DNA of 64,000 nucleotides from Arthrobacter sp. U41 (GCF_007679325.1 NZ_VEGI01000001.1:496001-560000), one strand, 5' to 3'; shown: positions 28,450 to 39,512, counted from the first letter of the stretch. The notes: generated from the letters alone by a model not told the origin. Numbers and translations: made by a program.

Positions 28450-28553
28450 AGGTGATCTCCTAGGGGAAGTCTGCGGGGGGACAGGTGCACCGCCGGGTCA
28501 ATGACCGGGCGCGCCACAGGTTTCAGCGGCCGGTGCGGCCCGTTTATTCCGGT

Positions 28554-29834
<1,281 letters not shown>

Positions 29835-29913
29835 ATGTGAACCCCTTTAGTATCTTGCTGCGGCCTGTGACATGTTCCACTCTAGGTCACTTTAGGCGGG
29901 TTGGGTGGAAAGC

Positions 29914-29954
29914 CGACACCGGTGCGGCCACTTAAAGCGGGCCGCACCGGCGTC
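29914..29954. terminator. Hairpin between clpP2 and clpX
   Basis: A 16-bp stem with one mismatch in the clpP2-clpX gap. It has no clear T-run and may be an attenuator or RNA-processing signal rather than a full terminator. Confidence 0.5.
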
Positions 29955-29982
29955 GGGAACTTCTTGTTACGTACTTATTGCG

Positions 29983-30663
29983 CTACTTGGCAATGGCCTG
30001 CGGCTTGATCTTGCGGGAATCCAGCACCTGGTCGATCAGGCCGTACTGCATGGCCTCGGCCGCGGTGAGGATCTTGTCGCGCTCGATGTCGTTGTTGACC
30101 TGCTCCGGCGTCCGGCCGGAGTGCTTGGCCAGCGTGTCTTCGAGCCATGAGCGCATCCGCATGACCTCGGCGGCCTGGATCTCCAGGTCCGAGGCCTGTC
30201 CGCCCTGGCCGCCGGACAGGGAGGGCTGGTGGATCAGCACGCGGGCGTTCGGCAGGGCCAGGCGCTTACCGGGCGTGCCGGCCGCGAGGAGAACGGCGGC
30301 AGCGCTGGCGGCCTGGCCGAGGCAGACGGTCTGGATCTCCGGGCGGATGTACGTCATGGTGTCGTAGATCGCCGTCATGGCGGTGAAGGAGCCGCCCGGG
30401 GAGTTGATGTAGAGCGTGATGTCGCGGTCCGGGTCGGTGGACTCGAGCACCAGCAGCTGGGCCATGACGTCGTCGGCCGAGGCGTCGTCCACCTGGACAC
30501 CGAGGAAGATGATGCGGTCCTCGAAGAGCTTGGTGTACGGGTCCTGGCGCTTGAAGCCGTAAGGGGTGCGCTCCTCGAACTGCGGCAGCACGTAGCGGCT
30601 GCTCGGCAGGTTGCCGGCAGTCGAACCGAAGTTGTAGTTCATGTTCATTGCTCCTGAATTCAT
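29983..30663 (-). CDS. clpP2: ATP-dependent Clp protease proteolytic subunit ClpP2
   Basis: A 226-residue serine peptidase. The nucleophile Ser is in [17 protein letters not shown] near residue 118, and the catalytic His in [11 protein letters not shown] near 142. Sequence and position downstream of the other paralogue fit ClpP2 of the actinobacterial ClpP1P2 hetero-tetradecamer. It starts 11 bp after clpP1 and is clearly in its operon. An N-terminal extension of about 30 residues ([19 protein letters not shown]) precedes the core and may be a removed propeptide, as in mycobacteria. Confidence 0.97.
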   Translation of the reverse strand: MNSGAMNMNYNFGSTAGNLPSSRYVLPQFEERTPYGFKRQDPYTKLFEDRIIFLGVQVDDASADDVMAQLLVLESTDPDRDITLYINSPGGSFTAMTAIYDTMTYIRPEIQTVCLGQAASAAAVLLAAGTPGKRLALPNARVLIHQPSLSGGQGGQASDLEIQAAEVMRMRSWLEDTLAKHSGRTPEQVNNDIERDKILTAAEAMQYGLIDQVLDSRKIKPQAIAK

Positions 30664-30674
30664 TGCTGTGCCGG

Positions 30675-31322
30675 TCAGTTCTCGGTGGCTGCGTTATCGC
30701 CGTTGGCGTTGGTTCCGCCGCCGCCGGCGACCGATCCGGCGTGGGCCGCGATCTTGTCGAAGAAGCCGTATTCGAGGGCGTCCTTGGCCGTGAACCACTT
30801 GTCGCGGTCGTTGTCCTTGAGGATGGTCTCCACCGTCTGCCCGGTCTGGTCGGCCGTCAGTTCGGCCATGACCTTCTTCATGTGCAGGATGAGCTCGGCC
30901 TGGATCTTGATGTCCGAGGCCGTGCCGCCGATGCCGCCGGAGGGCTGGTGCATCAGGATGCGGGCGTTCGGGGTGGCGTAGCGCTTGCCCTTGGTGCCGG
31001 AGGAGAGCAGGAACTGTCCCATCGAGGCGGCGAGGCCGGTGGCGACGGTGACGACGTCGTTCGGGATGAACTGCATGGTGTCGTAGATGGCCATGCCGGC
31101 GGTGACGGAGCCGCCCGGTGAGTTGATGTAGAGGTAGATATCCTTCTCGGGGTTTTCGGCCGAGAGCAGCAGCAGCTGCGAGCAGATCGCGTTGGCGTTC
31201 TCGTCGCGGACCTCGGAGCCGAGCCAGATGATGCGCTCTTTCAGCAGGCGGTTGTAAATGTAGTTATCCTGGGCGGCCGGATCGACAGTAGCCATCCGGG
31301 GTGCCCCTGCTTGCTGTGACAT
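30675..31322 (-). CDS. clpP1: ATP-dependent Clp protease proteolytic subunit ClpP1
   Basis: A 215-residue serine peptidase. The nucleophile is in [16 protein letters not shown] near residue 99, and the His in [13 protein letters not shown] near 124. A Gly/Asn-rich C-terminal tail ([15 protein letters not shown]) follows the core. It is first in the clpP1-clpP2 pair and downstream of tig, from which it is separated by a strong terminator and a ClgR-like box. Confidence 0.97.
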   Translation of the reverse strand: MSQQAGAPRMATVDPAAQDNYIYNRLLKERIIWLGSEVRDENANAICSQLLLLSAENPEKDIYLYINSPGGSVTAGMAIYDTMQFIPNDVVTVATGLAASMGQFLLSSGTKGKRYATPNARILMHQPSGGIGGTASDIKIQAELILHMKKVMAELTADQTGQTVETILKDNDRDKWFTAKDALEYGFFDKIAAHAGSVAGGGGTNANGDNAATEN

Positions 31323-31431
31323 ATGTACTTACCTCTCGCTGGCGACGGTGACGCCACTGGACGACATCACTGAACTTTCCTACATGGACACTAACGGTTT
31401 TCCCGCCTGCTTTGTGCTCAGGCGTGGGGCT

Positions 31432-31448
31432 GTTCGCTGACGGCGCAC
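31432..31448. promoter_or_regulatory. Candidate ClgR operator upstream of clpP1
   Basis: GTTCGCTGACGGCGCAC is nearly palindromic and matches the ClgR consensus GTTCGC-N5-GCG described in Streptomyces and corynebacteria. It lies about 110 bp before the clpP1 ATG, where the activator ClgR is known to act on clp operons. Confidence 0.6.
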
Positions 31449-31483
31449 GATTGCCCGGAGGGGTTCATTGCGGGCTTAAAAAG

Positions 31484-31516
31484 CCGCACCCCCGGATCAT
31501 CGATCCGGGGGTGCGG
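31484..31516 (-). terminator. Terminator after tig
   Basis: Perfect 15-bp stem (31484-31498 with 31502-31516), 3-nt loop, followed on the minus strand by GGCTTTTTAAG. It separates tig from clpP1. Confidence 0.92.
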
Positions 31517-31542
31517 GCAGGAACCGCGAGAACGCCGAAGTG

Positions 31543-32946
31543 TTAGAACTTCACTGCTGCCGGGTCATCGTTCTTTGCGGTCTCGGTGGCCTCTTCGGAA
31601 GTGGCTTCCTCGGATGCGGCTTCCTCGACGTCTGCCTCAGCGGGAGCTTCCTCGCCGCCGGGGCGGACGAAGTCGCTGAGGTCAACGGTGTTGCCCTCGG
31701 AGTCGGTGACCTCGGCCTGGCCCAGGACCACGGCGAGTGCCTTGCGGCGGCGGACCTCGGAAACCATCATGGGGACCTGGCCGCTCTGATCGATGATCTG
31801 CGCGAACTGGTTCGGGTCCATGCCGTACTGGCTGGCGGTGGTGACGATGTAGTCGATCAGCTCGTTCTGGCTGACATTGACTTCTTCCTTTTCCGCGATG
31901 GCGTCAAGGATGATCTCGTTCTGGAAGGCACGCTCGGTGTTGGCCTTGACCTCGGCGCGGTGCTCCTCGGTGTCGTGCTCTCCTTCGCCGTGGGCGTTCT
32001 CGGCGTTGAAGTGCTGTTCAAGCTGCTCTTCGACGACGGATTCCGGGACGGGTACCTCTACGAGCTCAACGAGCTTGTCGAGGACCTTGTCGCGGGCTTC
32101 GACGCCCTGCTCAACAACCTTGGACTCTGCGGCCTGCTTGGCCAGGTCCTCACGGAGTTCAGCCAGGGTGTCGAACTCGGAGGCCAGCTGGGCGAAGTCA
32201 TCGTCGGCCTCGGGGAGCTCGCGCTCCTTGACGGACTTGACGACCACCTTGACCTGGGCGGCTTCGCCGGCGTGCTCGCCGCCGACCAGGGTGGTGTCGA
32301 AGATGGCGTCCTCGTCGGCGCTGAGGCCGGTGACGGCTTCGTCGAGGCCTTCAAGCATGGTGCCGGCGCCAACCTGGTAGGACAGGCCCGTGGCGGAATC
32401 AACTTCGGTGCCATCGATGGAGGCGGTGATGTCGATCGTCATGAAGTCTTTGTCGGCCGCCGGGCGGTCGATGGACTTCAGCGTGCCGAAGCGGCCGCGG
32501 AGTTCGTCCAGGGCCTTGTCGACGTCGGCGTCGGTGGACTCAGCGGCGGCAACCTCGACCTTGATGCCGGCGTAGTCCGGCAGCTCGATCTCGGGGCGCA
32601 CGTCAACCTCGGCGTGGAACTTGAGTTCACCGTCGGTGGCGGACGGGTCCGGAACCTCGGTGATTTCGACCTCGGGACGGCTCAGCGGGCGGATGCCGGT
32701 TTCCTGGACGGCCGCTTGGTACCAGCCGTTGAGGCCTTCGTTGATGGCGGTCTCCAGCACGTAGCCGCGGCCAACGCGCTGGTCAATGAGCTTGGAGGGG
32801 ACCTTGCCCTTGCGGAAACCGGGGACCTGGATCTGCGAAGCAACAGTCTTGTATGCCTCTGCGATGCTGGGCTTCAATTCCTCAAAGGGGACCTCAACAT
32901 TGAGCTTGACCCGCGTGGGGGTGAGGTTCTCGACAGCGCTCTTCAC
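31543..32946 (-). CDS. tig: Trigger factor
   Basis: Ribosome-bound chaperone and peptidyl-prolyl isomerase for nascent chains. The 467-residue protein has the ribosome-binding signature [17 protein letters not shown] in the N-terminal domain, a central FKBP-type domain ([17 protein letters not shown]) and a long helical C-terminal domain. The tail beyond about residue 430 is Glu/Ala-rich, as in other actinobacteria. It has its own terminator; tRNA-Pro lies just upstream on the same strand. Confidence 0.97.
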   Translation of the reverse strand: MKSAVENLTPTRVKLNVEVPFEELKPSIAEAYKTVASQIQVPGFRKGKVPSKLIDQRVGRGYVLETAINEGLNGWYQAAVQETGIRPLSRPEVEITEVPDPSATDGELKFHAEVDVRPEIELPDYAGIKVEVAAAESTDADVDKALDELRGRFGTLKSIDRPAADKDFMTIDITASIDGTEVDSATGLSYQVGAGTMLEGLDEAVTGLSADEDAIFDTTLVGGEHAGEAAQVKVVVKSVKERELPEADDDFAQLASEFDTLAELREDLAKQAAESKVVEQGVEARDKVLDKLVELVEVPVPESVVEEQLEQHFNAENAHGEGEHDTEEHRAEVKANTERAFQNEIILDAIAEKEEVNVSQNELIDYIVTTASQYGMDPNQFAQIIDQSGQVPMMVSEVRRRKALAVVLGQAEVTDSEGNTVDLSDFVRPGGEEAPAEADVEEAASEEATSEEATETAKNDDPAAVKF

Positions 32947-33013
32947 AGTCTAAGTACTCCTGGTTTTAGGGGGTGGGGTTCTGCACCGCCAAGGTCTGGC
33001 GGTACCTGCAGAG

Positions 33014-33088
33014 TCGGGGTGACAGGATTTGAACCTGCGACTTCCTGCTCCCAAAGCAGGTGCTCTAGCCAAGCTGAGCTACACCCCG
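33014..33088 (-). tRNA. tRNA-Pro(TGG)
   Basis: 75-nt minus-strand cloverleaf without encoded CCA. The acceptor CGGGGTG pairs with CACCCCG and begins with the C1-G72 pair typical of proline tRNA. The anticodon arm CTGCT-TTGGGAG-CAG gives TGG. The T-arm reads GTTCAAATC. Confidence 0.96.
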
Positions 33089-33134
33089 TAAGTGCACAGA
33101 ACAGTCTACGGTTATATTGTGCCGGTTTGCACAT

Positions 33135-33164
33135 TTGACAGCGGGGCCCTGAATTGGGTTTAGT
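33135..33164 (+). promoter_or_regulatory. Promoter of tRNA-Gly
   Basis: A consensus TTGACA (33135-33140), 18-bp spacer and TTTAGT (33159-33164). The tRNA begins about 58 nt later. The region 33089-33221 is shared with the divergent tRNA-Pro. Confidence 0.6.
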
Positions 33165-33221
33165 TGTATCCGGCTTCAACAGCCGCCCGGAAGTTTCGCA
33201 GGAAAGTTCCTGTAAATTCCC

Positions 33222-33292
33222 GGGGACGTAGCTTAATGGTAAAGCCTCAGTCTTCCAAACTGATTACGCGGGTTCGATTCCCGTCGTCCCCT
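33222..33292 (+). tRNA. tRNA-Gly(TCC)
   Basis: 71-nt plus-strand cloverleaf. Acceptor GGGGACG pairs with CGTCCCC, discriminator T, CCA not encoded. The loop CTTCCAA gives anticodon TCC. GTTCGATTC forms the T-loop. Confidence 0.96.
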
Positions 33293-33304
33293 CAGAAATA
33301 TGAC

Positions 33305-33336
33305 GAAAAAAGCCCCTCCGCGGAGGGGCTTTTTTC
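33305..33336. terminator. Terminator after tRNA-Gly
   Basis: A perfect 32-bp palindrome: A-rich run, GC-rich stem AGCCCCTCCG/CGGAGGGGCT, and a run of six Ts. It works for the tRNA on the plus strand and could work on both strands. Confidence 0.95.
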
Positions 33337-33353
33337 ATGCCCGGACCATCGGC

Positions 33354-33401
33354 TGCTCCAGAACTGCCCTTTTGGCGGGTCAAAGGGGCAGTTATGGAGC
33401 A
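33354..33401. repeat. Intergenic hairpin of the TTTTGG/TCAAA family
   Basis: Arms 33354-33374 and 33381-33401 match with two mismatches. The apex TTTTGGCGGGTCAAA resembles the apices of the hairpins at 38705 and 63432. It lies between the tRNA-Gly terminator and the 3' end of the glycosylase gene. Confidence 0.75.
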
Positions 33402-33429
33402 CTCGGTGCGGTTGGGCCCACGGGCTGGC

Positions 33430-34365
33430 TCAGGGTGCCTGGCAGGCCGGGCACCAGTAGAGCTTCCGGGCGGCGAGTTCGGTCAGCGCCACCGGAGTTC
33501 CGCAGTCACGGCAGTCGAGGCCGTGCCGCCGGTAAACGAAGTGTGACTCCTCCGGCGCGGGCAGGACTGTGGGCAGGAGACCCGGGGAGGCGGCGCCGGT
33601 CGCGTCCCCGCCGCCCGCGCTCCAGTAGCGCGGGGGTGTGGTGATGATGCGGCCGTCGCGGACGCCGTCGGACATCATGCCAACGGTGTCCTCCCAGAGC
33701 CGCCCCGCCGCATCCGCGGCGAGCCCGGCCCCGGGCAGCCACGGGTTCAGGCCCTGCCGGAAGAGCAGCTCGGCGCGGTAGACATTGCCGATCCCGGCTA
33801 TCACCTTCTGGTCCATCAGCAGGGCAGCGAGCGGCGTCCGCCTGGCCAGGACCCTGGCGGCGAAGGCGTCGCGGTCGCCGGGAAGGTTCCGCAACGGGTC
33901 CGGGCCGAGCCGGCCCAGCACGGCGGCCGCCTCAGCCTCCGTGATGGCCGCGCAGGTGGTGGCGCCGCGGAGGTCGGCCCACCCATGGGTGCCGGCGAGG
34001 CGGACCCGGACGGCGCCGACCGGCGCGGGCGGGCCCGCGTACGCTGCCGGCGCTCCGTCGTCGTCGTAGAGCTCCCGCTCCCCCACCTTGCGGGGCGCTC
34101 CGATGCTGGACGCGCCGCGGAAGTGCTCGTCGCCGCCGAAGTCCCAGGCGCCGTAGAGCCCCAGGTGGACGTGCAGGATGAGCCCGTGCTCGAACTCCAG
34201 GAAGAGGTGTTTCCCGTGCGCCACGGAGCCGGTGAGCGTGTGGCCGTCCAGCAGCGCCGCGCCCTGGGTGAACCGGCCCTGCGGACTGGAGACCGCGAGC
34301 CGCTCCCCGACAAAAACGTCCCCGAACTGGCGGGCCAGCCGGTGGACGGAATGCCCTTCCGGCAC
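33430..34365 (-). CDS. Fpg/Nei-family DNA glycosylase
   Basis: Base-excision-repair glycosylase/AP lyase. After removal of Met, Pro1 is the nucleophile (MPEGHSVHRLARQF with the Pro-Glu pair), and the H2TH region contains MDQKVIAGIGNVYRAELLFR. The C-terminal zinc finger has Cys pairs in DCRDCGTP and YWCPACQ. The sequence is closer to the actinobacterial Nei2 subgroup than to Fpg. The 311-residue length is normal. The start is a GTG (34365) that shares its G with the rpiB stop TAG, so the genes are translationally coupled. Confidence 0.92.
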   Translation of the reverse strand: MPEGHSVHRLARQFGDVFVGERLAVSSPQGRFTQGAALLDGHTLTGSVAHGKHLFLEFEHGLILHVHLGLYGAWDFGGDEHFRGASSIGAPRKVGERELYDDDGAPAAYAGPPAPVGAVRVRLAGTHGWADLRGATTCAAITEAEAAAVLGRLGPDPLRNLPGDRDAFAARVLARRTPLAALLMDQKVIAGIGNVYRAELLFRQGLNPWLPGAGLAADAAGRLWEDTVGMMSDGVRDGRIITTPPRYWSAGGGDATGAASPGLLPTVLPAPEESHFVYRRHGLDCRDCGTPVALTELAARKLYWCPACQAP

Positions 34366-34856
34366 TAGGCGACGACCTCACCGGTGCGCTCGTAGGTGGC
34401 GATCTTCCCGATCCGGCGGACGTGGCGCTCGTCGTTGCTGAAGGGTTCGGCCAGGAAGGCCTCGATGATCTCGGTGGCTTCCCCGACGCTGTGCTGGCGG
34501 CCGCCGACAGCTACCACGTTGGCGTCGTTGTGTTCACGCGCGAGCTTCGCGGTGGACAGGTTCCAGGCCAGCGCGGCGCGGACGCCCTTGACCTTGTTGG
34601 CGGCAATTTGCTCGCCGTTCCCGGAGCCGCCCAGCACGATCCCGAGGGCGCTGACGCCGGCTTCCTGGTCCGCCACGACCGCGAGCGCGGCGTTGATGCA
34701 GAAAGAGGGGTAGTCATCCAGCGCGTCGTAGGTCGTGGGTCCGTGGTCGACCACCTCGTACCCCTTGGCGGCGAGGTGGCTGACGAGGTGGGCGCTGAGT
34801 TCCATGCCGGCGTGGTCGGTGGCGATGTGCACGCGCGGGAGGTCGGAGGGGGTCAC
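34365..34856 (-). CDS. rpiB: Ribose-5-phosphate isomerase B
   Basis: Interconverts ribose-5-phosphate and ribulose-5-phosphate. The 163-residue RpiB has IATDHAGMEL, DHGPTTYDALDDYP and GIVLGGSGNGEQIAANKV. The Glu in SGNGE is the general base of the actinobacterial subgroup, replacing the Cys of E. coli RpiB. The stop overlaps the nei-like GTG by one base; the same rpiB-nei pair occurs in mycobacteria (from memory). Confidence 0.97.
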   Translation of the reverse strand: MTPSDLPRVHIATDHAGMELSAHLVSHLAAKGYEVVDHGPTTYDALDDYPSFCINAALAVVADQEAGVSALGIVLGGSGNGEQIAANKVKGVRAALAWNLSTAKLAREHNDANVVAVGGRQHSVGEATEIIEAFLAEPFSNDERHVRRIGKIATYERTGEVVA

Positions 34857-34975
34857 GGCGTATCCGTTCGGTGGGGCAGGCCCGTGCTCTCACATGGGCT
34901 GCCGGTGCGGGTTGGGGGCTGCTCCCAGCCTACTAGGGCCCGGGCGGGCGGACAGGCCCGCCGGTATCGCGGACT

Positions 34976-35977
34976 TCACAATTCAGCGGAGCCGCCGGTC
35001 CGGCGGGCCCGTGCCGCTACCCGCGAGAGCACCTGCGCGACGTTGTCCGCCGTCGTGGCGCTGCCCCCGCTGACGGTCAGGGTCCGCCCGTCGGAACGGT
35101 CGACGACGACCGCGGGCCCGCTGCTGACTAGAAGGGCCGTGGCGGTGCCGCGGCTCCGGTAGCCCCAGCCGCCATAGTCGGCGGCTTTGACCTCTTTCGG
35201 AGTCGCTGCCTCAATGGCAGCGGCCGGTACGTCCATGACCCGAACAAACCCCGCGGCGAAAACCCGCATGCCGCTCCGGTCCACCCGGATGCGGGCGAAC
35301 AGGCACGCCGCGGCCAGCAGGGCCAGGGCCACCAGCAGGGCGGCCAGCCAGGGCACGGCGATGGTGAGGAGGGCGGCAGGAAGTACGGTGGCGATCCCGA
35401 GCATGACAAAGACCGAGCTGCGGGCGTGGACCCACAGGCTCACGTAGTCACGGGACAGGTCAGGATCCAGTTCGCGGGCCAGCGCCGCCTCCATGGCACG
35501 GTCGTCATCCGTGGACCAGCGCTCGTCGGCCTTGAAGACGAAGCCCATCACGAAGCCCAGGCCCAGCGCGGCGCCGCTGCCCATGGCGAGCACGGCGACG
35601 TCCACCTGTGCCCGGCCCGCATCCTCCAGTCCGAGTTGCCCGACCAGCACGGCGGCGAGGACTGTGACGAGGAAGAGGCTCACGAACAGGCCGGTACCCA
35701 TCATGATCCGGCGCATGATGGCCGGGCGGGACAGCGGGACGGCCTGCACCAGCACGGCCCAGCCGATCAGCACGATCATCACCGCGCCGGTCCCGACGAC
35801 GGCCCCGAACGGCGCGAAGTCCACGGCGGCTCCCCCGACCCAGCGCACCGCCAGCGACGCGGGCAGATCGGAGCGGAGGAGGACGGCGCACACCACAAAC
35901 GCGGCGGCGAGCATCACGGGGAACCCGACGGCGAAACGCAGCGCCCTGGCGTCGACGGAGTCTCGAAGCTTTCCCAT
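34976..35977 (-). CDS. DUF1648-like multi-pass membrane protein
   Basis: A 333-residue membrane protein of unknown role. The ATG at 35977 (MGKLRDSV) is chosen because the frame upstream of it overlaps the pepN promoter and lacks membrane or domain character. Helices include FAVGFPVMLAAAFVVCAVL, GAVMIVLIGWAVLVQAV and FVSLFLVTVLAAVLVGQL. LPASLAVRWVGG in the first loop resembles the DUF1648 motif. A C-terminal soluble domain (PAVVVDRSDGRTLTVSGG) looks like a small PH-like sandwich. It is divergent from pepN. Confidence 0.72.
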   Translation of the reverse strand: MGKLRDSVDARALRFAVGFPVMLAAAFVVCAVLLRSDLPASLAVRWVGGAAVDFAPFGAVVGTGAVMIVLIGWAVLVQAVPLSRPAIMRRIMMGTGLFVSLFLVTVLAAVLVGQLGLEDAGRAQVDVAVLAMGSGAALGLGFVMGFVFKADERWSTDDDRAMEAALARELDPDLSRDYVSLWVHARSSVFVMLGIATVLPAALLTIAVPWLAALLVALALLAAACLFARIRVDRSGMRVFAAGFVRVMDVPAAAIEAATPKEVKAADYGGWGYRSRGTATALLVSSGPAVVVDRSDGRTLTVSGGSATTADNVAQVLSRVAARARRTGGSAEL

Positions 35978-36125
35978 ATCCCTAACGCTACTCTGGGATC
36001 CTGCACCGGGCGGCCCGGCGTCCGGTAACCGGGTGTGACGCAGGCAACTTGCCAAGCGCGGCAGAAGTGAAAGAATAATTTCACAGTATCGAGTTCCCAC
36101 CCTAAGCATCCCTGGAGGCCCCACT

Positions 36126-38690
36126 TTGCCCGGAATGAACCTGACGCGCGCCGAGGCACGCGACCGCGCCGAACTGATCGCCGTCGACTCCTACGAGGTC
36201 GAACTCGACCTGACCCGCGGGGAGAAAGTCTTCGGCACCACCACCGCCGTGAAGTTCACGGCCAAGCCAGGGTCCTCGACCTTCATCGACGCGGTCACCG
36301 CTGCAGTGCAGAGTGTGACCCTGAACGGGCGCGAGCTCGACCCGGCCGAGGTGTCCGACGGCGTCCGCATCCAGCTGCCGGATCTCGCGGCGGACAACGA
36401 GCTGCTGGTGGTCGCCGAAGCCCCGTACATGAACACGGGCGAAGGGCTGCACCGCTTCGTGGACCCGGTGGACCACGAGGTGTATCTCTACACCCAGTTT
36501 GAGGTTCCGGATTCCCGCCGGATGTTTGCCGTGTTTGAACAGCCCGACCTCAAGGCCAGCTTCACGTTCACGGTCATCGCCCCCTCGCACTGGGATGTCA
36601 TCTCCAACTCCCCCACCCCGGCACCGGTCGAGACCATCCCCGGCACGGACGGCGGCGCCCGCTCCGTCTGGGAATTCGCCCCCACCCCTCGGCTCTCCTC
36701 CTACGTCACGGCCCTGATCGCCGGGCCGTACCAGTCCGTCCGCAGCGAAGTGGTCTCCGCTGACGGCAAGGTCACGCCGCTGGGCGTCTTCGCCCGCAAA
36801 TCGCTGATGCAGTACCTGGACGCGGACAACATCTTCGAGCTCACCCGCCAGGGCTTCGAGTTCTTCGAGGCACAGTTCGGCTGCCCGTACCCGTTCGAGA
36901 AGTACGACCAGCTCTTCGTCCCGGAGTTCAACGCCGGGGCCATGGAGAACGCCGGCGCCGTGACCATCCTGGAAGGCTACGTCTTCCGCAGCAAGGTCAC
37001 CGACGCCCAGGTGGAACGCCGCGCCATCACCGTGCTCCACGAACTCGCCCACATGTGGTTCGGGGACCTTGTCACGATGCGCTGGTGGAACGACCTCTGG
37101 CTCAATGAGTCCTTCGCCGAGTACATGTCCCACCTGGCCGCCGTCGAAAACACCCGGTTCGACCACGCCTGGACCACCTTCGCCTCGGTGGAGAAGTCCT
37201 GGGCCTACCGGCAGGACCAGCTCCCCACAACGCACCCGATCTTCGCTGAGATCAATGATCTGGAGGACGTCGAGGTGAACTTCGACGGCATCACCTACGC
37301 GAAGGGCGCCTCAGTGCTCCGCCAGCTGGTCGCCTGGGTGGGTCCGGAGGAGTTTATGGCCGGCGTCCGCGAGTACTTCAGCAAGCATGCCTGGCAGAAC
37401 ACCGAGCTCAGCGACCTCATGGCCGAACTCGAGAAGTCCAGCGGCCGCGACCTGGACCAGTGGGGCCGGCTCTGGCTGGAGACCGCCGGGGTCAACACGC
37501 TCAAGCCCGAGCTGTCCGTCGGCGGGGACGGCACCATCTCCTCCTTCGCGATCCTGCAGTCCGCCACCGAGGCCCAGCCCACCCTCCGCCCGCACCGGCT
37601 CGCCGTCGGCTTCTACAACCTCAACGGCGCCGGGAAGCTGGAACGCGTCCACCGCGAGGAACTCGACGTCGACGGCGGGCGCACCGACGTGCCGGCGCTG
37701 GCCGGACTGGCACAGCCGGACCTGATCCTACTCAACGACGACGATCTCGCCTACGCCAAGGTCCGCCTCGACCCGAAGTCGCTGGCCACCGCCACGGCGC
37801 ACCTCAAGGACTTCAGCCAGAGCCTGCCCCGCACCCTCGTGTGGGGCTCGGCCTGGGATGCGGCCCGCGACGGCGAAACACCCGCCCGCGGCTACGTGGA
37901 ACTGATCCTGGCCAACATCGCCGAGGAATCCGACTCCTCGGTGATCCTGGTCCAGCTGCGCCAGCTGGCCACCGCACTGAACTTCTATGTGGCCGCGGAC
38001 CACAAGGACGCCACCACGGTTGCGGCCGCCGACCGGCTCTGGGAACTCGCCTCCGGCGTCCCGGCCGGCTCCGACGCGCAGCTGCAGTTCGTCAAGTCCT
38101 ATGCCCTGCTGGCCCGCAGCGCGTCCCAGCTGGACACCGTGTCCGGACTGCTCGAAGGCAGCCTGACGCTGGAGGGCCTCACCGTGGACCAGGACCTGCG
38201 CTGGGAACTGATCACCTCGCTCGTTGTCGGCGGCCGAGCCGGGCAGGACACGATCGACGCCGAACTCGAGCACGACAACACCGCCACCGGGCAGAACGCG
38301 GCAGCCCTCGCCAAGGCGGCCATTCCCACGCCCGAGGCCAAGGCTGCGGCCTGGGACTCGATTGTGGTCAAGGGCGAGCTGTCCAACGCGCTTCAGGGCT
38401 CGGCCGTCAGCGGCTTCACCCGGGTGCTCGACACGTCCCTGCTGGTGCCGTACGCCGGGAAGTACTTCGACGCCGTTCCGGGCATCGTCAAGGAGCGCAC
38501 GCACGCGCTGGCGCAGCAGATCGTCGTCGGGCTCTACCCGGCGCAGCTGACCACGCAGGCCACCATCGACCGGACCGATGAGTTCCTTGCCGCGCTGCCG
38601 GAGGACAGCGCGGCGCTGCGGCGGATGATGCTGGAGAACCGCGACGCCGTGGCGCGCGCCCTGCGCGCCCGCCAGGCCGACGCCGACTAG
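36126..38690 (+). CDS. pepN: Aminopeptidase N
   Basis: M1 zinc aminopeptidase of 854 residues that trims N-terminal residues from peptides, completing the breakdown begun by Clp protease. The substrate-binding GAMEN motif is at about residue 271, and the zinc site HELAHMWFGDLV (HExxH) at about 305, with the third ligand Glu in WLNESFAEY near 328. The ERAP1-like C-terminal domain is present. The probable start is TTG at 36126 with GGAGG 7 nt upstream; the ATG at 36135 is the alternative. The same gene order is seen in mycobacteria (Rv2467). Confidence 0.97.
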   Translation: MPGMNLTRAEARDRAELIAVDSYEVELDLTRGEKVFGTTTAVKFTAKPGSSTFIDAVTAAVQSVTLNGRELDPAEVSDGVRIQLPDLAADNELLVVAEAPYMNTGEGLHRFVDPVDHEVYLYTQFEVPDSRRMFAVFEQPDLKASFTFTVIAPSHWDVISNSPTPAPVETIPGTDGGARSVWEFAPTPRLSSYVTALIAGPYQSVRSEVVSADGKVTPLGVFARKSLMQYLDADNIFELTRQGFEFFEAQFGCPYPFEKYDQLFVPEFNAGAMENAGAVTILEGYVFRSKVTDAQVERRAITVLHELAHMWFGDLVTMRWWNDLWLNESFAEYMSHLAAVENTRFDHAWTTFASVEKSWAYRQDQLPTTHPIFAEINDLEDVEVNFDGITYAKGASVLRQLVAWVGPEEFMAGVREYFSKHAWQNTELSDLMAELEKSSGRDLDQWGRLWLETAGVNTLKPELSVGGDGTISSFAILQSATEAQPTLRPHRLAVGFYNLNGAGKLERVHREELDVDGGRTDVPALAGLAQPDLILLNDDDLAYAKVRLDPKSLATATAHLKDFSQSLPRTLVWGSAWDAARDGETPARGYVELILANIAEESDSSVILVQLRQLATALNFYVAADHKDATTVAAADRLWELASGVPAGSDAQLQFVKSYALLARSASQLDTVSGLLEGSLTLEGLTVDQDLRWELITSLVVGGRAGQDTIDAELEHDNTATGQNAAALAKAAIPTPEAKAAAWDSIVVKGELSNALQGSAVSGFTRVLDTSLLVPYAGKYFDAVPGIVKERTHALAQQIVVGLYPAQLTTQATIDRTDEFLAALPEDSAALRRMMLENRDAVARALRARQADAD

Positions 38691-38704
38691 GCAGCAAGCC
38701 ACCG

Positions 38705-38780
38705 CCCCGCCCGACCAGCTCGCAGCTAAGGCCGTTTTGGACGCTCGAAACGGCCCCTGCTGCCAGTCAGTCGGGCGGGG
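38705..38780. repeat. Compound intergenic palindrome (copy A)
   Basis: Outer 11-bp perfect arms (38705-38715 and 38770-38780) enclose an inner hairpin GGCCGTTT...AAACGGCC. Its flanks AGCTCGCAGC and TCAGTCGGG recur at 63432-63493 in the same orientation, but there the inner hairpin is reversed. It follows the pepN stop and probably ends its transcript. Confidence 0.85.
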
Positions 38781-38800
38781 ACGTGTCCTAGGCTGGACGC

Positions 38801-39286
38801 ATGAGCCTCGATGAACACCGCTACGCCCTGACCGTCCGCTGGACCGGGAACCTGGGCGAGGGGACGGCGTCGTACCGCGGCTATTCCCGCGACCACGACG
38901 TCGAGATCCCCGGACTGCCCGTGCTGCACGGTTCCGCGGACCCCACCTTCCACGGCGACCGGACCCGCTACAACCCGGAACAGCTGCTGCTTGCGGCCCT
39001 GTCGCAGTGCCACATGCTGTCCTTCCTGCACGTCGCCGTGAAGCACGGGGTGGTGGTGACGGCGTACGAGGACCGGGCCGAGGGACTGATGCGGACCAAC
39101 CGGGACGGGAGCGGACAGTTCGAATCGGTGACGCTCAAGCCCCGGGTGACCCTCGCGGCTCCGGCGACGGAGGAACTCCTGGAGGAACTGCACGCCGGGG
39201 CCAACCGGGTCTGCTTCATCGCCCGGAGCGTCAACTTCCCGGTGCTGCACGAGCCGAGCGCCGTGGTGGCGGGCCAGCCGGGCTGA
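38801..39286 (+). CDS. OsmC-family peroxiredoxin-like protein
   Basis: A 161-residue OsmC/Ohr-fold protein. The two conserved redox cysteines are present: LLLAALSQCHMLSFLH (about residue 68) and GANRVCFIARSVNFPV (about 144). Members reduce organic hydroperoxides with lipoyl or thiol donors in the cytoplasm. SRDHDVEIPGLPVLHGSADP is typical of the YhfA/OsmC subgroup rather than Ohr. It stands between pepN and the mechanosensitive-channel gene with its own short upstream region. Confidence 0.9.
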   Translation: MSLDEHRYALTVRWTGNLGEGTASYRGYSRDHDVEIPGLPVLHGSADPTFHGDRTRYNPEQLLLAALSQCHMLSFLHVAVKHGVVVTAYEDRAEGLMRTNRDGSGQFESVTLKPRVTLAAPATEELLEELHAGANRVCFIARSVNFPVLHEPSAVVAGQPG

Positions 39287-39512
39287 ACCGGCTGAACGGT
39301 GGGGCCGCCCGGTGGGTTAGGGCCGGGCTGTTTCTGCGGAGAGGAAGGCCGTGCCCCCAAGAACCAGGATGCGCATGCGGCCACGGTACGGCGCTAATGT
39401 TGAATGAGACCAGAGCGTTATGCGCCCGGCGAACGCCGGCCGCCCCTCAGGACATGAAGCCCGGCGCTACCGGCCGGCAGCAGAAACACAGCTACTAGGA
39501 GTACCCCCGCCG

